Shown one piece after another: positions 18,657 to 27,283 of a DNA stretch of 44,298 nt. The stretch comes from Nanobdellota archaeon (GTDB taxonomy: Archaea > Nanobdellota > Nanobdellia > Woesearchaeales > GW2011-AR9): positions 1 through 44,298 of the forward strand of contig JAUSJN010000021.1 of the NCBI GenBank assembly GCA_030647325.1, written 5' to 3'. The notes under the pieces were generated by a model. The model made no database searches. It saw only the letters and a list, made by a program, of their open reading frames with translations, and was not told the DNA's origin. How positions within the stretch are numbered: the first letter of the stretch is position 1; every line of letters starts with the position of its first letter. The translations under genes and the position numbers were made by a program.

Positions 18657-21600
18657 CTAACTGCTCTCGCCGATCCGCAGCTTCGCCGTCATTTGCGGCC
18701 AGAAGAATTCTAATCCTTCATTTATCACTACTTTCTGGATGGTATCATTGACGGCGCAATGTATTTTCTCTATGCCGGAAGCTTGCTCCAGCAGCTCCAG
18801 CTGTAATTCTGGCGGAACTTTGATATTCTTGACATATTCACATACAGGAGTATCAAAGTTTTGATATTCAGCAACCAACGTTTGCTTCACGCCAGGGAAG
18901 ATCTCTTCTACTGCACGAACCTTTTTACCGTCAACATCCGCTAGGTAGATATTTCGGAAATTTTGCGCCTGGGTGACAAAGGTCTTTTCTGCGAGAAGGC
19001 CGGAACCAAAGAGATTCTCAAACCATTTCACAATTTTATCGACTACGCCCGGTTCTAATTGTATCCCTTCCCGGGCAAAGATTATCGCATTCAATCCATC
19101 AGAATGGTATAAGTCTGCGCTGCTGGGAAACTCTAATCCTTGTAGATTACATTCTATGAAATCGCTTCCGCTTCCTTGACAGACCTGGCTTAATTGTTCC
19201 TGCGGGATATTTAAAGAAACTAGGAAAGATTTTGGATCATTGATTTTCTTATTGAGAGTCGTGGCAAAGGCTACTTTGAACTGGCCGCCATCTTTATACT
19301 GCAATACACAAACATTATTGATGCAGGTGTTCTGGCCGTCGGGTACTAATCTCTTGCCCTGTGGATCTTTAACGTTGTTAAAACAGGTTGGTAATACTTG
19401 CGGCTGGGCCGGCTTTTGCAGGCTTTGTTGAAGTGTCTGCTGTTGCTTCTGGGTCACTAAAAATTCCCCACCCAGATAATTCTCGTTATTTCCTAGGTCT
19501 AGCAATGCTTCCCTATACGGAGAGCAGTACAGCACATATTCATCATTTTCCGCTACTTCCAATAACTTAGTCGCTAAAAATTTAGTCCTGCTGGTCCAGT
19601 TGCCCTGATTACAGTAATTATCAAAAATGTATTCGCTGTCGCTGATACAGATGGGATACTCGCCGTCATAGAAACTTTCTGCGGTATTCTCTGCTTTTCC
19701 TGAACCTAAGACAAAGCACTCATTTTCCTGCGGGCAGAATCCCCATTGCTGACTATTCCAGTCAAATTTCAATACAGAACGCTTCCATTCTCCCTCGATG
19801 CAGCGATAATCCCTTCCATCAGCGATATGTTCCGTCACCGTGGTCAACGAACTCATCGGCTCTACACAGGCATAGCCGTTCCAACAATAATTATTTGGAC
19901 AGCACGCTGCGCCTGATCGAGCATCTTGCAGAGGCCCAAGCTCAGGATGCGATTGATAGGAATATTCAGCTGGACCTAATACATCAACCACTTGCAGCGA
20001 TGGTTTTTCTACCTCACAGGGGCCGGTGAATTCTACAATGACGTAGGAAGCATCACTGGTATTAAACTGCGGTAACGCTGCGAACTGGCTGTTGCCATTT
20101 TTGTCGACTAGAGCTATCGTGGTCGTACATTCCTGCGCGGCGCTGAAATAAAGATCAACTGATGATGGGACCGAAATCCGTTCTGAGCGCAGCTTTTGAT
20201 TATTTCCCAGAGTCACTTTGTTATCTTTCACAAAACTGCTCTTTTCATCTGCTACTGCCTGATTAGTATTGACTAAAACTTCCCAATATGGTATTTTCGT
20301 GGCTGATGTTGCAAATTCTGTATTGGGCAGGAAATTGCGCGCCGGCACTACGGAAGTGGATTGGTTCAGAGATGAAGCTGATTTAATTTGTTCTTTTAAC
20401 ACTAATTCTACGGTTTCATAATATGCAGAGATATTTTGGCCATCTTCCGGCTTCTGCAGGGGATCGGCATAACCGACATGAGTCAATCCCGCTTCACTCC
20501 AGGTATTGACGATGGTAAATGCATCTTTATTATTCTCTTCTTCATGCACTTCGCTGAATGAGCAGGATTTATCTCCGATGACTGCGCAGTATTGCAGGTT
20601 CTTCTCATTGTCAAGATGAGTGATGAAATCTGCAGCCCGGCAGCCGTAAAATCCTACATCTTTGGTTGATTCCTCGCCTTCGTTATAATAAAGTACTTGT
20701 TGGGCGATCCTTTTTACCTTGAGATTAGCATATTCTGAAAATTCTTGATCTGGCTGGGTTATAGGCGTTTCATCCGAAGCTAATTTTCCGGTGACATAAT
20801 ACAATTCGTATAGATCGGGATGCAGGTTAGTCACTTTATATGGGGCATTCCCGGGAAGCGGGAATATACACTCAGTTTCGCTGCAGGCATAGGTTACTTT
20901 TTGGGTGACTGGCGTACTGGAAGATGAGGGGTTGCTGATAGGGAAGAACTGGTTTGGTTTTAATTTAGCGACCACAGAAAGAGGATGCGCCCATACATCT
21001 AAAAGCTCTTCTTTGCTGAGATATTGCGCCGGTCCGGCGAGCTGAAAGTTTTCGTCATCGGGATCTGTCGCTGACTGTACTTCCTTACCGATCGGTTCAT
21101 CAGTCACCCGATCATAAAAGAACAATTCTACCGGTGAGTTAGGATTATCACTCAAAGAGTCAGTAAACCATAATTTGGTTATGCCCCTATATTCCATCGG
21201 AAGCTCTGACCCGAAGTCTTCTGGGATGATGAAACTGCATAATCCAGTCGAAGTGTCTCCTACTTCTAATTTACTTGGGAAAAGATCTTCCTCATTACAT
21301 TTTAAGGTCCCTTCTTTCAGCGGAACATCATCCTCAGTAGTATCGGGACTTCCTTCATCAAAGACACGATAGTGCAAAGTGATTATCGGTAAGTCGATGG
21401 GACTATATTCTACTTCAAATTCTGTTTCCTGTGATTCAACTTCAAACTCAACGTCCATGACCGTATCGCCAGAAGCGATGGTCTGTGAATTCCAACAGCC
21501 GTAATAGGTCAGCTCTTCGGTTGAAGCGCCTTCCGGCAGATATCCTGTGCTCAGGCCAGCATAATATTCGTTCTTGGCGTTACCGCAGCAGTTCGCGGCC

Positions 21601-24005
21601 GGCTCAAATTCGCTTACTTCTTGGTCCTCACCTAACCATGCTTCTTCACCATATAAGGTCTGACAGAGATTTTCTCCGGTAATTCCCTGGTCAGGATTTC
21701 CTGCATCAGCGTCTTGTATCCAGGTGCTGGAAGCAGCTGAATCTTGACCAGAACAAAGTTGGCTTGGCAACGCAGCATCATCGCTGGTCAAGTAAATATT
21801 GCGGACCTCGATCAGATTATCGCTATCCGAACTTATCGTAAAACCCTGGATCGCCTTATAATCCTTATCTTTGATAGGCACTTGTACATGCATAAAAGTC
21901 GTTAAGTCTGAAAGCGGTGTATTGATAACATAGCCTAAAACATTTCCTTCAAAATAAATCACTTCTTCATCATTAACTTCTGGACCGACCAGTTTTAATT
22001 TTATTTTAAGGGGAAGTTGAAGATCCTTTAATTCTACCGGACTTCCTTCCGCATCTTTCACAAAACGAACCATGAAATTAAGATAATCATACCCGGTAAA
22101 ATCCAAAAAACCTTTGCCATAATATTTTTTATAGATCGCATTATATTTTATGGGGATTGTTTTGTCTATTATGGATTCTCTAAGGTAATCTCCTTCTGCT
22201 GTCGGCTCTTCTGGCAGCTCATCCAGCGGTGAAAGGATAGAGAGAGGAAGGGTATAAAGCCCTTCACCGGTGTAACGTCCCTTGACGCTTGGATTTTCCC
22301 GCTTCTCCCAATCGCCCGTACATTCTGCCCAAGCCCACCTATTCCCTTCTTGATAACAATAAAATCTATTGCTCAATTCTTCTTCTAAGCCTCCTGCCAA
22401 TGCCGAGGCTTCAAATGTTTTTTCGGCCTGCGCATCACATATCAACCAATCATCAGCATTCGAAACCGCATCAAAAGGAATTTCGCCGGGTCTCTTTATC
22501 GTGAATACCTTAAACAAAGTATTTGCGCCGGCCGCATCTACCCAGCACCAATTCTTATCTCCACAGCCGCTGTTGTCAAATATCTCTTCAATTCCGTTTC
22601 CTTCAAAATCTTTTTCCGTACTTACAAAATCTTTGTTATCAGTAAGACAGACAAAACTCTGTTGAGAATCAAGATCTGTTTTAACTACTCCGGCATCTTT
22701 TGCTCCTTCATATCCGCAGCAGTAACCGCTTTTAGAACCGCCTTCTTCTATTTCTATCCAATCGAATTCTTCGTTGTAGATATTTTTTGCACTGGTTGAG
22801 GCTTTATCGCATAACCATACTTCAGGATCGCCGCAGGTACTAGTTTCGGTACAAGAGTCACCTTCTTTTGGAGATGGTTCTTCTAATTCTGGCCCAATAT
22901 ACTTACAGACTCCGGTCGCTTCCTCCGAACTGGTGGGCATGATACATTCCTCTCCTTCTTCACAAAGGATAGATTCAGAACATACCGCATTACTCTCGCT
23001 GCAATGTCCTACAAAATCCTGTTCGCAAGACGCTTGGTTTAGATGACAGCTGTCAGCCGTATTTCCTATTTCCTCATCAAGCTTTTCTTTCACGCCTGGA
23101 CCGCCGCAGTCATTGTTGATCCCATCTCCGCAGACTTCGGCAGCACCAGCATTTATACAGATAGCACATTGGGAAAATTCGCCCGGATTCGCTTCACAGG
23201 CTCCTCTGGCCATCTTCCTGATATCTTCGACAGTTGTTCCTGCCGGAGTATCTTCCGCTGTCAGAGTAGGACATTCTACTCCTCTTCCAGCTAGATAATC
23301 ATCAGAAACATCATCATCACAATCTTCACTGGTTGTATATCCATCTCCATCTTGGTCGGTAGTCCATTCCCAAATTCCAGCTGGATTGTATCTACATTCA
23401 TAGGTCGCTCCATTGGCGACTATTTTATTTCCTTCATGTTCATCATTGTCGCAGCGCGCCCAGAAACCGGTATCGGTACAGATGTATTCCCATGGATCTT
23501 CAATGAACAGCGTATCAAAAAGCCACTTTTCATTACTACCACTAGCCGCAATATCATCGGCTAAAGATGTTATACTTTTACTCTCAGGACCAGCGCCGTT
23601 TCCCCACCTTGATCCTGGTTTTACACTTGCCACACCGCAGTCATCTGAGTCATATTCGTCATAATCCCCAACAAAAAACCAACAGCCACCTGCTGCAGGT
23701 TGGACCTGTGCATTAATGACGCATTCTTCATTCACTGTGAGGGGAATCTGGCCTGTCTCTGCTACCGCAAAGCTTCTACACGATCCTTGTTCGTTCTCAC
23801 CTGGTTCCGGATCATTACAATTTACAAAAGCTGTCCCTGCCGCGCCCGGACCTACATCACAATAAGGACAACTGGTTACTCCCACCGCAATAGAGACACA
23901 CTGTTCAGCTGCACAATGTTCTGTCCACCCAGCAAATCCAGAGAAACTAAATAGGCTAAAAAGTAAAATTATTACTAATAGAAACCCTCTTTTTTCACCG
24001 ATCAT
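18657..24005 (-). CDS. Giant secreted Cys-rich multidomain protein with MopE-like metal-binding motif
   Basis: 1782-aa ORF; MIGEKRGFLLVIILLFSLFSFSGFAG signal; DQDGDGYTTSEDCDDD...AEVCGDGINNDCGG (MopE-type); repeated C-x-G-x-W patterns; no obvious C-terminal TM. Confidence 0.82.
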   Translation of the reverse strand: MIGEKRGFLLVIILLFSLFSFSGFAGWTEHCAAEQCVSIAVGVTSCPYCDVGPGAAGTAFVNCNDPEPGENEQGSCRSFAVAETGQIPLTVNEECVINAQVQPAAGGCWFFVGDYDEYDSDDCGVASVKPGSRWGNGAGPESKSITSLADDIAASGSNEKWLFDTLFIEDPWEYICTDTGFWARCDNDEHEGNKIVANGATYECRYNPAGIWEWTTDQDGDGYTTSEDCDDDVSDDYLAGRGVECPTLTAEDTPAGTTVEDIRKMARGACEANPGEFSQCAICINAGAAEVCGDGINNDCGGPGVKEKLDEEIGNTADSCHLNQASCEQDFVGHCSESNAVCSESILCEEGEECIMPTSSEEATGVCKYIGPELEEPSPKEGDSCTETSTCGDPEVWLCDKASTSAKNIYNEEFDWIEIEEGGSKSGYCCGYEGAKDAGVVKTDLDSQQSFVCLTDNKDFVSTEKDFEGNGIEEIFDNSGCGDKNWCWVDAAGANTLFKVFTIKRPGEIPFDAVSNADDWLICDAQAEKTFEASALAGGLEEELSNRFYCYQEGNRWAWAECTGDWEKRENPSVKGRYTGEGLYTLPLSILSPLDELPEEPTAEGDYLRESIIDKTIPIKYNAIYKKYYGKGFLDFTGYDYLNFMVRFVKDAEGSPVELKDLQLPLKIKLKLVGPEVNDEEVIYFEGNVLGYVINTPLSDLTTFMHVQVPIKDKDYKAIQGFTISSDSDNLIEVRNIYLTSDDAALPSQLCSGQDSAASSTWIQDADAGNPDQGITGENLCQTLYGEEAWLGEDQEVSEFEPAANCCGNAKNEYYAGLSTGYLPEGASTEELTYYGCWNSQTIASGDTVMDVEFEVESQETEFEVEYSPIDLPIITLHYRVFDEGSPDTTEDDVPLKEGTLKCNEEDLFPSKLEVGDTSTGLCSFIIPEDFGSELPMEYRGITKLWFTDSLSDNPNSPVELFFYDRVTDEPIGKEVQSATDPDDENFQLAGPAQYLSKEELLDVWAHPLSVVAKLKPNQFFPISNPSSSSTPVTQKVTYACSETECIFPLPGNAPYKVTNLHPDLYELYYVTGKLASDETPITQPDQEFSEYANLKVKRIAQQVLYYNEGEESTKDVGFYGCRAADFITHLDNEKNLQYCAVIGDKSCSFSEVHEEENNKDAFTIVNTWSEAGLTHVGYADPLQKPEDGQNISAYYETVELVLKEQIKSASSLNQSTSVVPARNFLPNTEFATSATKIPYWEVLVNTNQAVADEKSSFVKDNKVTLGNNQKLRSERISVPSSVDLYFSAAQECTTTIALVDKNGNSQFAALPQFNTSDASYVIVEFTGPCEVEKPSLQVVDVLGPAEYSYQSHPELGPLQDARSGAACCPNNYCWNGYACVEPMSSLTTVTEHIADGRDYRCIEGEWKRSVLKFDWNSQQWGFCPQENECFVLGSGKAENTAESFYDGEYPICISDSEYIFDNYCNQGNWTSRTKFLATKLLEVAENDEYVLYCSPYREALLDLGNNENYLGGEFLVTQKQQQTLQQSLQKPAQPQVLPTCFNNVKDPQGKRLVPDGQNTCINNVCVLQYKDGGQFKVAFATTLNKKINDPKSFLVSLNIPQEQLSQVCQGSGSDFIECNLQGLEFPSSADLYHSDGLNAIIFAREGIQLEPGVVDKIVKWFENLFGSGLLAEKTFVTQAQNFRNIYLADVDGKKVRAVEEIFPGVKQTLVAEYQNFDTPVCEYVKNIKVPPELQLELLEQASGIEKIHCAVNDTIQKVVINEGLEFFWPQMTAKLRIGESS

Positions 24006-24027
24006 ACTCTATCTAAGTCAATAACTT

Positions 24028-24042
24028 AACCTATATAAATGT
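24028..24042 (-). promoter_or_regulatory. TATA-box-like promoter for the 1782-aa gene
   Basis: Reverse strand AACATTTATATAGG about 25-30 nt before the ATG at 24005; the same AACATTTATA core occurs upstream of 15924 and 6596. Confidence 0.5.
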
Positions 24043-24090
24043 TATTAAATGTCATGAGAACAAATAATTAAAAAAAATCAAAGAATTAAA

Positions 24091-24456
24091 CTAATAATCA
24101 ACCATATATTGATCGCAGTTGCCGACGTTGATGTATTGGCAGGAATTTTGCTCAATACAGTCGATCCATGCTGGAGCATTCTTGAAAAAATCGACTTTTT
24201 CAGGACTGCATTCGCGAGAAGCTTGACTCTTTTGTTCTTCAATGCTTACACCCCATGCTTCCTCGTAATCCTTAAACTTTTGTGGATCGCATTCGTATAA
24301 TCGCGCAGCAACATCATCACAATTGTTTATTTCTTTACCAGAGGGACCTTGGTTTTCTCCCACAGCGTAGGTGTTATAGGTATCTCCGCAAGCAGTCAAC
24401 GCTGCTCCTAATACCAATACTCTCGTTTTGTTTCTCAATAAGTTTGTCAATGACAT
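24091..24456 (-). CDS. Small Cys-rich putative lipoprotein
   Basis: 121-aa ORF; N-terminal RNKTRVLVLGAALTACGDT has a lipobox-like LTAC|G; secreted Cys-rich remainder; TATA-like TTTATAAATAAA upstream (~24500). Confidence 0.65.
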   Translation of the reverse strand: MSLTNLLRNKTRVLVLGAALTACGDTYNTYAVGENQGPSGKEINNCDDVAARLYECDPQKFKDYEEAWGVSIEEQKSQASRECSPEKVDFFKNAPAWIDCIEQNSCQYINVGNCDQYMVDY

Positions 24457-24519
24457 TTTTAAGATCCTCCTTGCTTTAGTTAACTACTCTTGGATAGTAA
24501 TTTATTTATAAAGCTATCT

Positions 24520-25044
24520 TTAAAAACCTAAAACTCTGCCTAAGGCCTGTAAATCCTTGGCTGAGCGCATCTCTTCTGTAGAACTGGCAAAACTGCACAA
24601 CATCATAGTAACTTTATACTTTTTACATAATTTTACATTAAACATTAGTCTAGCTAATAGCCTAGCTTTATCCGAAGAATTCAATAGTTCAGAAAATGGA
24701 AATGCCAGGATCTTTCTTTTCTCAGCAGCCAGCTTGCACAAGACCTGATCTAATCCTCCGCGAACATAATGCAGGCTGTCTTTAGGGTTGATGTTTTCCA
24801 TGCCGTACACGATATCTACACTACTTCTCTCCAAGGCAAAGCGCAGCATCTCCTCCGAATCAGCTTTGAAAAATGTCTTTAATTTTTTATTTCTGGCCGT
24901 ATCGATTTCCTTCAACAGTTCCTTCTGGGTTTTTCCTTTTAGTAAAACAAAATCGCTGTCTAAGAAATACACTTTAGTAAAGCCTAACTCTGCCGCCAGC
25001 TTCTCGATCTCCGCGTTTTTCTTCATCAAAACATAATCATCCAT
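24520..25044 (-). CDS. rnp3: Ribonuclease P protein component 3 (Rpp30/p30 family)
   Basis: 174-aa ORF; VDIVYGMENIN...VRGGLDQVLCKLAAEKRKILAFPFSELLNS...LMFNVKLCKKYKVTMMLCSFASSTEEMRSAKDLQALGRVLGF is the Rpp30 pattern. Confidence 0.8.
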   Translation of the reverse strand: MDDYVLMKKNAEIEKLAAELGFTKVYFLDSDFVLLKGKTQKELLKEIDTARNKKLKTFFKADSEEMLRFALERSSVDIVYGMENINPKDSLHYVRGGLDQVLCKLAAEKRKILAFPFSELLNSSDKARLLARLMFNVKLCKKYKVTMMLCSFASSTEEMRSAKDLQALGRVLGF

Positions 25045-25138
25045 ATACTAGAAAATAACCATCAAATTTATAAAATATCTGCCAAAATAACTTCCTAGAC
25101 TAAACTGTGCCTTACTTAGAGACGCAGAGAGGTAAAGA

Positions 25139-25342
25139 ATGTACATCGAAATATACAACGAACGAGAACAAAATACTATCAAGGTTGAATTTGCAGGAAC
25201 AATAGTAAAAGAACTTCTACAGCATCTTAAACTCAATCCCGAAGTATTCTTAGTGGTCCGTAATAGTGAAGTCATAACCGAAGAGGAGACGCTGCAAGAT
25301 AACGACCGGATAGAACTTCTCAGCGTCATTTCCGGAGGATAG
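25139..25342 (+). CDS. ThiS/MoaD-like ubiquitin-fold sulfur carrier (SAMP-like)
   Basis: 67-aa beta-grasp-sized ORF ending in ...DNDRIELLSVISGG* (C-terminal diglycine). Confidence 0.88.
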   Translation: MYIEIYNEREQNTIKVEFAGTIVKELLQHLKLNPEVFLVVRNSEVITEEETLQDNDRIELLSVISGG

Positions 25343-25344
25343 AA

Positions 25345-26280
25345 ATGAGCTGCACAAAATGCGACCATAAGGCGGTGATCTCTCTCCAGCACGGCAACCT
25401 CTGTAAAAGCCATTTCATAGATTATTTTGAAGAGAAAGTATTCAAGACCATCAACAAGTACCAGCTCATCGGCAGGAACGAGAAATTATGTGTAGCTGTC
25501 TCTGGTGGAAAAGATTCTCTTACCGTGCTTTATCTCACTAAGAAGTATTTGGAGAAAAATAATCTTCCTGCCAATAATCTCCTCGCCCTGGCGGTTGATG
25601 AAGGGATAGATCAATACCGGGAGAAAACTCTCATCGACCTCAAGAAGTTCTGTACAGAACATCAGGTCCCCTTAACTGTAGTTTCTTTCCAGGAAGAATT
25701 GGGAAAAACCCTGGACCAAGCATACCCCATCATAAACAAAGATGCTAGCAAGAAACCCTGCAATGTCTGCGGGGTCTGGAGGCGGTATTTACTTAACAAA
25801 CACGCCAAGAAATTAGGTGCAGACAAAGTCATCACCGGACATAATCTCGACGATGAAGCCCAAGCGATCATCATGAATATTTTCAAAGCTAATACTGGAT
25901 TGGCAGCAAGATTAGGACCCATTTCCGGAGTAGAGGAGCATGATTTGTTCATCCAGCGAGTCAAACCATTATATTTCTGTGCAGAGAAAGAAGTCCGCCT
26001 TTATGCACTACTGAAAAACTTCCAGATCCAATTTACCGAATGCCCTTACTCCAAAGAAGGTTATCGACATCACATCCAGGAAATGCTGAACGATTTTGAA
26101 CATAAATACAAGGGAACGAAACAAGGAATTGTCAATTCTTTCTTAGCCATGCTGCCTTTATTGCAAAACCAGGAAAAAAAAGGACTGTCAAGCATACAGC
26201 AATGCAGTAAATGCCAGGAAGCATCTAACAAAGATGTCTGCAACGCCTGCATGATGAAGGAGACCATCCAAAATGCATAA
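25345..26280 (+). CDS. tRNA 2-thiolation ATPase (NcsA/TtuA/Ctu1, TIGR00269-like)
   Basis: 311-aa ORF; Zn-finger CTKCDHKA...C..H, PP-loop VSGGKDSLT, CNVCGVWRRYLLN, ECPYS, C-terminal CSKCQ...CNAC. Confidence 0.9.
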   Translation: MSCTKCDHKAVISLQHGNLCKSHFIDYFEEKVFKTINKYQLIGRNEKLCVAVSGGKDSLTVLYLTKKYLEKNNLPANNLLALAVDEGIDQYREKTLIDLKKFCTEHQVPLTVVSFQEELGKTLDQAYPIINKDASKKPCNVCGVWRRYLLNKHAKKLGADKVITGHNLDDEAQAIIMNIFKANTGLAARLGPISGVEEHDLFIQRVKPLYFCAEKEVRLYALLKNFQIQFTECPYSKEGYRHHIQEMLNDFEHKYKGTKQGIVNSFLAMLPLLQNQEKKGLSSIQQCSKCQEASNKDVCNACMMKETIQNA

Positions 26281-27238
26281 TCATCCTCGGTACTCACGGC
26301 AAATCTTGCTGCAGGAAATTGGCAAGGAAGGACAAGTAATCTTGCAAAATAAAAAAGTCGCGATTGTAGGAATCGGCGCCCTTGGAACTGTTGCTGCTGA
26401 ATTACTAGCTCGGGCTGGTGTTGGTAATCTACTCCTCATCGATCGGGATGTTGTGGAACAATCAAACTTACAGCGACAAACGTTGTTCGACGAAAAAGAC
26501 ATCGGGAAAAATAAAGCTACTGCTGCAGAAAAAAGAATTAAAGAGATCAACTCAGAGATAAACGTAGAGTCTCTCACTGTTCACCTTAGTCCAAAAAATA
26601 TAGAAACATTGCAAAATGCTGATCTTATCCTTGACTGCACTGATAATCTGCAGACCAGATTTTTGATCAATGATTACTGTCGTAAAGAAAAGAAACCTTG
26701 GATCTACGCAGCCGCAATCAAGACTTCTGGGTATGTCATGCCCGTACTTCCCTATGGGCCATGCCTACAGTGCTTTTTGTATGAAAGCAACCAAGAAACC
26801 TGCGATACTGTAGGCGTACTGAATACTATCACTGTATCCATCGCTTCGTTACAGGCAACTGTGGCCTTAAAGATGCTTTTAGGAAAAGAAACTGGATTGA
26901 TCTTATATCACTATGACATCTGGAATCAGAATTTCAAAAAATTAAACATAAAAAAGAAAGAAAATTGCCCTACTTGTTCGGGCATTTTCTCTCACTTAGA
27001 AAAAAAAGAAACCTCCAAATATATCCGCTTCTGTTCGACGGGAAAATATCAAGTTCTCGGTCCAAAAGTAGATTTACAAGAGATAAAAAAACGTTGGGAG
27101 AAAATAGGCGCGGTTGCAGAAGATACTACTTCCTTGCAATTCCAAAATATTACTTTATTTGACGATGGAAGAGCGCTCATCAACGCTCAATCAGCAGAAG
27201 AAGCAGAGGCGATCTATTCAAAGATGGTTGGAAACTGA
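26273..27238 (+). CDS. E1-like adenylyltransferase (ThiF/MoeB/UbaA family) with C-terminal extension
   Basis: 321-aa ORF; RYSRQILLQEIGKEGQ, GIGALGTVAAELLARAG, DRDVVEQSNLQRQ, CLQC...CPTC; overlaps the upstream gene by 8 nt. Confidence 0.9.
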   Translation: MHNHPRYSRQILLQEIGKEGQVILQNKKVAIVGIGALGTVAAELLARAGVGNLLLIDRDVVEQSNLQRQTLFDEKDIGKNKATAAEKRIKEINSEINVESLTVHLSPKNIETLQNADLILDCTDNLQTRFLINDYCRKEKKPWIYAAAIKTSGYVMPVLPYGPCLQCFLYESNQETCDTVGVLNTITVSIASLQATVALKMLLGKETGLILYHYDIWNQNFKKLNIKKKENCPTCSGIFSHLEKKETSKYIRFCSTGKYQVLGPKVDLQEIKKRWEKIGAVAEDTTSLQFQNITLFDDGRALINAQSAEEAEAIYSKMVGN

Positions 27239-27283
27239 TTTGTAAGTGCTAAGAACCTAGAAAACTTATTAAACAGATACTTC

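Noticed and set aside
199-24005. Cluster as a canonical archaellum (fla/arl) or Tad/type IV pilus operon
   Set aside because: No FlaI/PilB-like ATPase, FlaH, FlaJ/TadC, FlaF/G or prepilin peptidase is encoded in the window, and subunits are too diverse.
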